DNA of 36,590 bases. It comes from Candidatus Dadabacteria bacterium (GTDB lineage: Bacteria; Desulfobacterota_D; UBA1144; Nemesobacterales; UBA2774). Location of the stretch: assembly GCA_020849425.1 (NCBI GenBank), contig JADLGH010000076.1:1-36590 (forward strand), in the 5' to 3' direction. Shown here in pieces: positions 28,323 through 35,411 of the stretch. Below the pieces are notes generated by a model. It was given only the letters and a program-made list of their open reading frames with translations. It did not search any database and was not told where the DNA came from. How positions within the stretch are numbered: the stretch's first letter is position 1; every line of letters starts with the position of its first letter. Made by a program: the position numbers and the translations under genes.

Positions 28323-28714
28323 GTAGAAGCGAGCAGGCCGGGCAGCCGCCGGCGCGCGCTTTCGGGCGCATGCCGGAGGAAAGTCCGAACTCCGCAGGGC
28401 AGAGCGCTGGGTAACGCCCAGGTGCCGCGAGGCAACGGAAAGTGCAACAGAAAACATACCGCCAACGCCCTTCTCACGGAGGGCACGGTAAGGGTGAAAA
28501 GGCAGTGTAAGAGACTACCGCGCCGGCCGGTGACGGCTGGCGGCATTGTAAACCCCGCTCGGTGAAAGACAAAATAGGGAAGCGCTTTTCCTCGTGAAAA
28601 ATATGGCGGCCCGTCGAAGCTTCCGGGTATGTCGCTAGAGGCGTTCAGTAATGAGCGTCCCAGATGAATGGCTGCTCAAGACAGAATTCGGCTTACAGGC
28701 AGGCTTGCTTCTAC
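28323..28714 (+). ncRNA. rnpB: RNase P RNA (bacterial type A)
   Basis: The catalytic RNA of RNase P, which matures tRNA 5' ends. Conserved elements are in the right order: GGAGGAAAGTCC (28375-28386, P4 5' strand region), ACAGAAAACATACCGCC (from 28447), the L15-type GGTAAGGGTGAAA (from about 28487), and the 3' core AGATGAATGG (28662-28671). The outer P1 helix pairs GTAGAAGCGAGC (28323-28334) with GCTTGCTTCTAC (28703-28714). The length of ~392 is normal. The 5' end follows the RNase HI-family stop by 3 bases, and no separate promoter is visible in the gap. The 3' end overlaps the tyrS stop codon on the opposite strand. There is no clear U-run terminator. Confidence 0.95.
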
Positions 28715-29916
28715 CCCTTAAATTTAACCCTCACGAATTCCTTCTTGCCTATCCGGAGCCGGAGCTCGTCACGCACGGGAGCCGGGGCGCTGGCGTCGGT
28801 GAGCTTCTCGCCGTCCGCGCTCACTCCCCCCTGCGCTATGAGCCTCTTGGCCTCCTTCCGGCTGGGAACCTTCTGCGAGGCCCTGACGACGAGGTCGAGG
28901 ACGGTGATATCTTCGCCGGCCGCGAGCACGACCTCCCTCGCGTCCTCGGGGAACTGCCTGTCCGAGAACTTCGTGTCGAAATCCTCCGCCGCGGCCTTTG
29001 CGCTTTCGTCCCCGTGGAGCCACGCGGTGAGCTCCCTCGCGAGGGACTTCTTGGCGTCCATCGGGTGCCCCCGCTTCAAGGCCCCGATCTCTTCTTCGGG
29101 CCTTCTCGTAAGGAGCTCGTAGTAAAGCCACATCACGTCGTCGGGGAGGGACATGACCTTCCCGTACATATCGACCGCCGTGTCGTCGACGGCAATATAA
29201 TTGCCGTACGACTTCGACATCTTCCGGACGCCGTCGAGCCCGGGGAGTATCGGGAGCAGTATGGCGATCTGCGGCTCCTGCCCGAAATGCTTCTGGAGCT
29301 GGCGCCCGAGGAGTATGTTGAACGTCTGGTCCGTCCCGCCGAACTCGGCGTCCGACTTCATCTCCACCGAGTCGTACGCCTGTATCAGCGGATACATGAA
29401 CTCGCTTATGGATATGGGTGTCCCCTCGCTATACCGTTTGCTGAAGTCGTCCCTTTCGAGCATACGTGCTACGGTTTCGAGCGTCGAGAGCCTGACGAGG
29501 TCGGCGGCGCTAAGCTTCCCGAGCCAGGCCGAGTTGAAGACGACCTCCGTCCTCTCCCTGTCGAGTATCCTGAACACCTGCCTCTCGTACGTCCGGGCGT
29601 TGGCCCTCACCTCGTCCTCGCCGAGGGCGGGGCGCGTTTCCGAGCGCCCGGAAGGGTCGCCTATCATCGCCGTGAAGTCGCCTATGAGGAAGAGGACGGT
29701 GTGTCCGAGGTCCTGGAAGTCCCGGAGCTTCCGGAGGAGGACGCAGTGCCCGAGGTGGAGGTCAGGCGCCGTCGGATCGAACCCCGCCTTTATCCTGAGG
29801 GGGGCGTTCTTTTCGGCGGATTTTTTCAGCTTCGCCAGGAGCTCCGCCTCGGAGATTATGTCGCTCGTCCCTCGTTTTATTATCGAAAGCTGTGCCTCGG
29901 GGTCCTCAAAGCTCAA
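28711..29916 (-). CDS. tyrS: Tyrosyl-tRNA synthetase
   Basis: Class I aminoacyl-tRNA synthetase charging tRNA-Tyr. The 401-residue protein has HLGH (54-57), [18 protein letters not shown] (232-236) and a C-terminal S4 RNA-binding domain (about 335-401, [24 protein letters not shown]). The motifs match the TyrZ-like group. The start is TTG at 29916, with AGGAG 10 bases upstream. An ATG at 29921 with better spacing opens only a two-codon frame (ATG-TTT-TGA) that overlaps the TTG. The stop lies in the complement of the rnpB 3' end. Confidence 0.95.
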   Translation of the reverse strand: MSFEDPEAQLSIIKRGTSDIISEAELLAKLKKSAEKNAPLRIKAGFDPTAPDLHLGHCVLLRKLRDFQDLGHTVLFLIGDFTAMIGDPSGRSETRPALGEDEVRANARTYERQVFRILDRERTEVVFNSAWLGKLSAADLVRLSTLETVARMLERDDFSKRYSEGTPISISEFMYPLIQAYDSVEMKSDAEFGGTDQTFNILLGRQLQKHFGQEPQIAILLPILPGLDGVRKMSKSYGNYIAVDDTAVDMYGKVMSLPDDVMWLYYELLTRRPEEEIGALKRGHPMDAKKSLARELTAWLHGDESAKAAAEDFDTKFSDRQFPEDAREVVLAAGEDITVLDLVVRASQKVPSRKEAKRLIAQGGVSADGEKLTDASAPAPVRDELRLRIGKKEFVRVKFKG

Positions 29917-29992
29917 AACATTTACGCTCCTCTCTATAGATTATCGCTCGGTATGCCGAAAAAAATATCCGTATACGGACAAGTCGCTCAAG

Positions 29993-30020
29993 AATATAGA
30001 ATATCAGGGGGCTTAGTCAA
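29993..30020 (-). promoter_or_regulatory. Promoter of tyrS
   Basis: On the minus strand, TTGACT (30015-30020), a 16-base spacer and TATATT (29993-29998) give a ~70-base leader. The leader contains a 12-bp perfect palindrome TCCGTATACGGA (29968-29979), followed two bases later by seven T. Confidence 0.6.
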
Positions 30021-30080
30021 TCCCCGTCGTAAACCGGAGCGGCACAAACCATCTTCAGCACTATCACACTCCGCGAAATC

Positions 30081-30089
30081 TGATAAAAT
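30081..30089 (+). promoter_or_regulatory. Extended -10 promoter of hpt
   Basis: TGATAAAAT fits the extended -10 pattern TGnTAnAAT and ends 7 bases before the GTG start codon of hpt at 30097. There is no recognisable -35 and no Shine-Dalgarno, so the mRNA is probably leaderless. Confidence 0.4.
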
Positions 30090-30096
30090 AAACGCC

Positions 30097-30627
30097 GTGA
30101 CTTACGAGATAGGAGGAAAGAACCCGCGCCTCATAATATCCGCCGGAGAGATACGCGCGCGAATACGGGAGCTCGGGGTGGAGCTCACCGCCGCCTACAG
30201 TGAAAAGAAGCCCATAGTCGTCGGGATACTCAAGGGCTCGTTCATCTTCCTCGCCGACCTCGTGCGCGAGATGGACTTCGAGATCGAGATAGACTTCGTC
30301 CAGACGTCGAGCTACAGGGAGGGCATGTCGCCCGGCGCGCTCGAGCTCCTCATGGGCCCGTCCATACAGCCTTCCGGGAGGCACGTCATTCTCGTCGAGG
30401 ACCTCCTCGACACGGGGGTCACGTCCAGCTTCGTGGAGGACCTGATACTATCGAAAAACCCGGCGTCCTTCGCCCTGTGCGCGCTCGTGGATAAAAAGGA
30501 AAGGCGCGAGGTGCCGATAGAAGCGGACTACGTCGGGTTCGCCCTCGAGCGCGGCTTCATCGTCGGCTTCGGCACCGACTACGCCGAAGCCGGGAGGAAC
30601 CTCCCCGGTATCTACGTCCTCGAATAG
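30097..30627 (+). CDS. hpt: Hypoxanthine phosphoribosyltransferase
   Basis: Purine salvage enzyme making IMP (or GMP) from hypoxanthine (or guanine) and PRPP. From GTG at 30097 it is 176 residues, typical of the family. Motifs are LIISAGEIRARIRELG, VVGILKGSFIFLADLVR, FVQTSSYREG and the PRPP loop VILVEDLLDTGVT (97-109), then LVDKKERR and YVGFALERGFIVGFGTDYAEAGRNLPGIY. The very long open frame that runs into it from the left is antisense to tyrS and is not real coding. AGGAGG at ~30111 is inside the gene and precedes no usable start. Confidence 0.92.
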   Translation: MTYEIGGKNPRLIISAGEIRARIRELGVELTAAYSEKKPIVVGILKGSFIFLADLVREMDFEIEIDFVQTSSYREGMSPGALELLMGPSIQPSGRHVILVEDLLDTGVTSSFVEDLILSKNPASFALCALVDKKERREVPIEADYVGFALERGFIVGFGTDYAEAGRNLPGIYVLE

Positions 30628-30710
30628 CCCGCCCCGGCGCCCGATATACCTGCGCGGATGGGTATAATTAATTTCGTACCCCAGGATTACACGGCGAAAC
30701 GGAGAACACT

Positions 30711-31166
30711 ATGAGCTTACGCGAGCAGATTCCGCAGGACTTGAAGGACGCCCTCAGGAGCAGGAACAGCCTCGAGCTGTCGGTCCTGAGGATGCTCGAG
30801 TCCGCGATAAAGAACAGGGAAATCGAAAACCGGAAGGAGACGCTCACCGACGAGCAGATAATAGGCGTCGTCGCGGCCGAGATAAAGAAGCGGAGGGACG
30901 CCGCCGCCGAGTTCGAGAAGGTGAACAGGCAGGAGGCGGCCGACGCCGAGAAGAAGGAAATCGAAGTGCTCATGAAATACATGCCCGCCCAGATGAGCGA
31001 GGACGAGATACGGGCCGCGGTCGTAAAGGCCGTCGGCGATTCCGGGGCGGCCGGGATAAAGGACCTCGGCAAGGTGATGAAGCTCGTCATCCCCGCGGTC
31101 AGGGGCAAGGCCGACGGGACCATCGTCAACAGCATAGTCAGGGAAGAGCTCGAAAGGCTCGGCTAG
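30711..31166 (+). CDS. GatB/YqeY domain protein
   Basis: A 151-residue YqeY-type helical protein related to the C-terminal tRNA-binding domain of GatB/GatE amidotransferase subunits: MSLREQIPQDLKDALRSRNSLELSVLRMLESAIKN, EIKKRRDAAAEFEKVNRQ, EIEVLMKYMPAQMSEDEI and GKVMKLVIPAVRGKADG. YqeY is widely conserved, and its exact role (a tRNA-related function is assumed) is uncertain. GGAG 7 bases before the ATG supports the start; TATAAT at 30663-30668 may be its -10. Confidence 0.92.
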   Translation: MSLREQIPQDLKDALRSRNSLELSVLRMLESAIKNREIENRKETLTDEQIIGVVAAEIKKRRDAAAEFEKVNRQEAADAEKKEIEVLMKYMPAQMSEDEIRAAVVKAVGDSGAAGIKDLGKVMKLVIPAVRGKADGTIVNSIVREELERLG

Positions 31167-31186
31167 CGTCGGCGCGTTGTTTTCAG

Positions 31187-31205
31187 CGCCCGCGGAATGC
31201 GGGCG
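31187..31205. terminator. Hairpin between yqeY and pepF
   Basis: CGCCCGC (31187-31193) and GCGGGCG (31199-31205) form a perfect 7-bp stem with loop GGAAT. No U-run follows, so it may be a weak terminator or an mRNA-stabilising hairpin. Confidence 0.25.
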
Positions 31206-31258
31206 GACGCTAACCGCGGCGCGCGAAAGATCATCGAACCAACCAACAGGAGACAATC

Positions 31259-33100
31259 ATGGCGGAAACGGTTAATCATCATCACGGGACGGGCTCTGAA
31301 GGCGTCACGTGGGACCTCTCGGACCTCTACTCGGGGCTCGGCGACGAGCGCATAGAAAAAGACCTCTCGGCGCTCCTCGCGAAATCACGCGCCTACGAAA
31401 AAAGGCACAGGGGCCAAATAAACTCCCGGTCCGTCACGGCCGAGGCGCTGCTGAAGGCGACGAAGGAGCTCGAGGCCCTTAGCGAGCTTTCGGGGAGGCT
31501 CCTCTCCTTCGCGTATCTTATCTTCGCCGCCGATACGGGCAACCCCGAGCACGGCGCGTTCCTCCAGAGGATACAGGAGAAGGCGACCGAGGCGAGAAAA
31601 CACCTCCTCTTCTTCGAGCTCGAGCTCGTCGCGATTCCCGAGTCCAAGATGAAGAAGCTCCTCGCCGACGAGAAGCTCGAACACTACCGTCACTTCCTGG
31701 AGCAGGAGAGGCGCTACAAGCCCCACAGGCTGACGGAGCCCGAGGAGAAGATACTCGACGAGAAGGCCAACACGGGGTCCCGCGCGTTCAGGCGGCTCTT
31801 CGACGAGGTGCTCAACAACGTCCGCTTCAGCGTCAGGATAAGGGGCAAGGCGAAGGAGCTCTCCGAGACGGAGACGCTCGCGCTCCTTTACGACCCCGAC
31901 CGCGAGAAGAGAAAGGCCGGCGCCGAGGGGCTGACGAAAGGGCTCCTCGACAACGCGCACGTCCTCACGTTCATATTCAACACCCTCGTACAGGACCACT
32001 ACGTAAACGACCGCCTCCGGTCCTTCACGGACCCGATGCAGTCGCGTCACCTCGACAACGAGATCGACGCCGAAACGGTCGGGGCGCTGATGACGTCCTG
32101 CGAAAAGAACTACGACATGGTCGAGACCTACTACAAGCTCAAGAAGAAGCTCCTCGGCCTTAAAGATTTTTACGACTACGACCGCTACGCCCCGACATTC
32201 AGCGAATCGAAGACCATACGATACGACAGGGGAAGGGACATCATACTGTCCTCGTTCGGCGATTTCTCGCCGAGGGTTGCGGGCATAGCGAAGGAGTTCT
32301 TCGACAAGAGCTGGATAGACGCCGAGCTAAGGGACGGAAAGCGGGGCGGCGCGTTCAGCCACGGCACCGTTCCGGGCGCGCACCCATACGTCTTCATGAA
32401 CTATACAGGCAGGCTCCGCGACGTGATGACGCTCGCCCACGAGCTAGGCCACGGAGTGCATCAGTATCTATCGCGCAGGCAGGGCTACTTCCAGTCGAAC
32501 ACCCCGCTGACGACCGCCGAGACGGCGAGCGTCTTCGCAGAGATGCTCGTATTCCACAAGCTCGCCGAAATGGAAGAGGACCCCAAGACGAGGCTCGCCC
32601 TCATATGCAGCAAGCTCGAGGACATATTCGCGACGGTGTTCAGGCAGGTCGTTCTGACGCGCTTCGAGGAAAGCCTCCACGAAGCGAGGAGGGCGAGGGG
32701 CGAGCTCACGCAGGACGACGTAAACGGGCTCTGGATCGACGCCAACCTGCCGATGTTCGGAAAGTCCGTAAAGCTGACGAATAACTACAGGGTCTGGTTG
32801 ATGTACATACCGCACTTCATACACTCGCCCTTTTACTGCTACGCATATTCCTTCGGCGAGCTCCTGGTGCTGGCGCTCTATAACATGTATCTGAACGAGG
32901 GCAACAGGTTCGTACCGCGCTATATAGAGCTCCTATCCTCGGGAGGGAGCGAATCTCCTGACGTTCTCCTCGAACGGGTCGGCGTGGACATAAAGGACCC
33001 CGGGTTCTGGCAGGGCGGGCTCGACCTTCTGAGGGTCATGGTGGACCAGGCGATAGAGCTTTCAGGGCAAGTGCAAAAATCCGGGAAGCGGAGGAAATAA
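31259..33100 (+). CDS. pepF: M3-family oligoendopeptidase F
   Basis: Cytoplasmic zinc metallopeptidase degrading short peptides. The 613-residue protein has the M3 zinc motif HELGH (394-398, in LAHELGHGVHQYLS) and the downstream ligand region TTAETASVFAEMLVF. GAFSHGTVPGAHPYVFMNYTG, typical of PepF, precedes the zinc site. GGAG 7 bases before the ATG supports the start, which opens with His-rich MAETVNHHHGTG. It converges with the histidine kinase gene, 22 bases away; a perfect palindrome CCGGGCGCCCGG lies between them (33104-33115). Confidence 0.94.
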   Translation: MAETVNHHHGTGSEGVTWDLSDLYSGLGDERIEKDLSALLAKSRAYEKRHRGQINSRSVTAEALLKATKELEALSELSGRLLSFAYLIFAADTGNPEHGAFLQRIQEKATEARKHLLFFELELVAIPESKMKKLLADEKLEHYRHFLEQERRYKPHRLTEPEEKILDEKANTGSRAFRRLFDEVLNNVRFSVRIRGKAKELSETETLALLYDPDREKRKAGAEGLTKGLLDNAHVLTFIFNTLVQDHYVNDRLRSFTDPMQSRHLDNEIDAETVGALMTSCEKNYDMVETYYKLKKKLLGLKDFYDYDRYAPTFSESKTIRYDRGRDIILSSFGDFSPRVAGIAKEFFDKSWIDAELRDGKRGGAFSHGTVPGAHPYVFMNYTGRLRDVMTLAHELGHGVHQYLSRRQGYFQSNTPLTTAETASVFAEMLVFHKLAEMEEDPKTRLALICSKLEDIFATVFRQVVLTRFEESLHEARRARGELTQDDVNGLWIDANLPMFGKSVKLTNNYRVWLMYIPHFIHSPFYCYAYSFGELLVLALYNMYLNEGNRFVPRYIELLSSGGSESPDVLLERVGVDIKDPGFWQGGLDLLRVMVDQAIELSGQVQKSGKRRK

Positions 33101-33122
33101 GAACCGGGCGCCCGGGAACGGG

Positions 33123-35072
33123 CTAGTTGTTCCTCTGCGAAAGGACGTAGTGGAGCACGTCGCTCAGCTTCTCCATCTCGTAGGGCTTGGGCAGGACGCC
33201 CTTAAACCCGTACTTCTCGTACTTTTCGAGTATAGGGTCGCTCGAATACCCGCTCGACACTATGGCCTTCACCTCGGGGTCGAACATGAGGAGCTTCTCT
33301 ATGGCCTCTTTCCCGCCCATGCCGCCCGGAACCGTGAGGTCCATGATCACGGTGTCGAACGGACGGCCCTCCTGCTTGGCCTTCTTGTAAGCCCGCAGGA
33401 GCTCGCTGCCGTCCCTCGCGAACTCGACCTCGTATCCGATGTGCGAGAGCATCTCCCCCGCGGCCTCGCGGACTTCCATCTTGTCGTCCATTATGAGGAC
33501 CCTGCCGCTCCCGCGCTTTATGACGGCGTTGATTCTCGATTCCATCGTCACCGCGTCCCCCCTGGCCGGAAGGTATATGAAGAATTTCGTTCCGACGTGC
33601 AGCTCGGATTCGACCGCGATATATCCCCCGTGGTTCTTTATTATCGAATACGAAGTGGCGAGGCCGAGGCCGCTGCCCGACTGCTTCGTCGTGAAGTAGG
33701 GATCGAAGATACGCGATATATATTCCCTTGGTATTCCGATCCCCTGGTCCTCGATCGTCGTTTTTACGTAATACCCCTCCGCGAGCGGCACCCCCTTTTC
33801 GTTCTTCGCATCCACGTTTTCCATCGTTATGGTTATCTTCCCGTCGTTCGTCATGGCCTGCGACGCGTTTATTATCATGTTGCTCACGACCTGGCTTATC
33901 TGCGCCTCGTCGGCCTCGACGGCCCACACCCTGTCGTTTACGAAGAACTGAAAATCGACGTTAGACCCGCTCATCGTGAAGCTGACGGTATCCCTTATCA
34001 CCCTTTCGAGGTTCGTCGGCTCCTTGTTTTCGAGCGGCCTCCCCTTCGAGAACGTCAGGAGCTGCGAGGACAAATCCCTCGCCTTGTGACAGGCGCGGAG
34101 CGCTTCGAGGAGCCTCTGCTTCACCTTGTCGCCCGAGATGTCGGGAAGCGAGCTCAGCGAGATATTCCCCATGATGGACGTGAGGAGGTTGTTGAAGTCG
34201 TGCGCGACGCCGCCCGCCAGGACCCCGATCGATTCCAGCTTCTGGACCTTGAGCAGCTCCTCTTCGAGCTTCTTGAGCTCGGTGATGTCCCTGAACACGA
34301 GGACGACGCCGATGATGATCCCGTCCTTGTCCCTTATGGGGGAGCTGCTCGCCGAAACGTACCGGCACCCTTCCCTTTGCTTCGTGACTAGAACCGTGCC
34401 GCTTTCGAGGCCGACGACGCTGTTGGCCCTTATGGCCTTGCTCACGGGGTTTACCTTTATCTCGCCCGTCTCGACGTTCACTATGAAGAACACCTCGTTT
34501 ATGAGCCTCCCGACGGCCTCCGTCCTGAGCCACCCGGTAAGCCTTTCGGCTACGCCGTTTATGAGCACCACCCTGCCCTCGGTGTCGGTCGCGATGACCC
34601 CGTCCCCTATGGAGCTCAGCGTGACGGCGAGGCGTTCCTTTTCCTCGAACAGCTCGCGCTCGATTTTCTTCCTGTGGTCGATGTCCTTCTGGCGCTCGAG
34701 CGCATACCTTATCGAACGCGTGATCCTGTCCTTGTCCGCCTCGCCCTTGACGAGGTAGTCCTGCGCCCCGAGCTGAACGGCCTTTACGGCGCTGTCCTCA
34801 TCGGCGACCGCGGTGAGAACTATTACGGGTATCCCCGGGAAGTGGCCGCGTATCTTTTTGAAGGTGTCGAGCCCCCCGGAGTCCGGCAGCAAAAGATCCA
34901 GCAGTATCAGGTCCGCCGGCTTTTCTTCGAGCGCCTCTATACCCTCGACGAGCGTCCCTGCCGTCCTGGTATTGAATTTTATATTCTCGGCATTCTCGAG
35001 GTTCCGGACGACGAGCCTCGCATAGCTCTCGTTATCCTCGATAAGCAGTAATTCTACGGGCGATGCAGTCAT
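33123..35072 (-). CDS. Hybrid histidine kinase: REC-PAS-HisKA-HATPase-REC
   Basis: A 649-residue soluble two-component protein with no membrane segment. The N-terminal receiver (5-125) has Asp59 in LLDLLLPDSGG. The PAS domain is at ~143-265. The HisKA domain has phospho-acceptor His291 in GGVAHDFNNLLTSI. The HATPase_c domain has the N-box NMIINASQAM, G1 DQGIGIP (442-448) and G2 GSGLGLAT (466-473). The C-terminal receiver (524-645) has Asp578 in VIMDLTVPGG and Lys629. All catalytic residues are present, so it should phosphorylate itself and relay internally. The final output partner is not evident; the neighbouring gene encodes a diguanylate cyclase with a similar receiver. The ATG is preceded by a purine-rich GGGGTAGG. 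Confidence 0.95.
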   Translation of the reverse strand: MTASPVELLLIEDNESYARLVVRNLENAENIKFNTRTAGTLVEGIEALEEKPADLILLDLLLPDSGGLDTFKKIRGHFPGIPVIVLTAVADEDSAVKAVQLGAQDYLVKGEADKDRITRSIRYALERQKDIDHRKKIERELFEEKERLAVTLSSIGDGVIATDTEGRVVLINGVAERLTGWLRTEAVGRLINEVFFIVNVETGEIKVNPVSKAIRANSVVGLESGTVLVTKQREGCRYVSASSSPIRDKDGIIIGVVLVFRDITELKKLEEELLKVQKLESIGVLAGGVAHDFNNLLTSIMGNISLSSLPDISGDKVKQRLLEALRACHKARDLSSQLLTFSKGRPLENKEPTNLERVIRDTVSFTMSGSNVDFQFFVNDRVWAVEADEAQISQVVSNMIINASQAMTNDGKITITMENVDAKNEKGVPLAEGYYVKTTIEDQGIGIPREYISRIFDPYFTTKQSGSGLGLATSYSIIKNHGGYIAVESELHVGTKFFIYLPARGDAVTMESRINAVIKRGSGRVLIMDDKMEVREAAGEMLSHIGYEVEFARDGSELLRAYKKAKQEGRPFDTVIMDLTVPGGMGGKEAIEKLLMFDPEVKAIVSSGYSSDPILEKYEKYGFKGVLPKPYEMEKLSDVLHYVLSQRNN

Positions 35073-35153
35073 GTATACCTACCCCTTTCACGTCTCGTAT
35101 TGAATACCCCACAACTGCCAATCAAACGTCGTCGAACGTCGTCAAGACATATT

Positions 35154-35169
35154 TGCAAGAATCATACCA
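35154..35169 (-). promoter_or_regulatory. Possible sigma54-type promoter upstream of the hybrid kinase
   Basis: On the minus strand, TGGTATGATTCTTGCA has the GG-N10-GC spacing of sigma54 promoters and a perfect TTGCA half; the -24 half is imperfect. It lies ~80 bases before the kinase start in an A/T-rich gap (35073-35411) in which I see no gene. Confidence 0.25.
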
Positions 35170-35411
35170 CCCAAACTTTTCAACCCCTAACCATTTTAAA
35201 ATAAAAAATATTCGAGCGGTCCTGTGCAACATTTGTACACTTGGCGATTACAAATTCTGTAACACTCGTGCCGGAAAGCGACAAACTTTTGTCCGCAGTG
35301 GAGAGCAATCATTAACGATGGAGACGGTTGAGTAAGCCTGAGAAAGTCGTGAAGGGATACCGTAACGAGAGGGCCCGGGGGAAATGAATAAAAGCCCGTG
35401 ACTACCTGCCG

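Noticed and set aside
29917-29998. T-box riboswitch in front of tyrS
   Set aside because: The leader is only ~70 bases and has no T-box sequence or specifier stem.
28651-30096. Long plus-strand open frame running through rnpB and antisense to tyrS into hpt
   Set aside because: Only the last 176 codons (hpt) have homology features; the rest is the shadow of tyrS and RNase P RNA.
33104-33115. Palindrome CCGGGCGCCCGG as a bidirectional terminator between pepF and the kinase
   Set aside because: It has no room for a loop and no T-run on either side; only a weak structural element.
35063-35335. A 90-codon plus-strand frame upstream of the hybrid kinase
   Set aside because: No ribosome-binding site, it overlaps the kinase start and the promoter region, and its composition is A/T-rich and non-coding in look.
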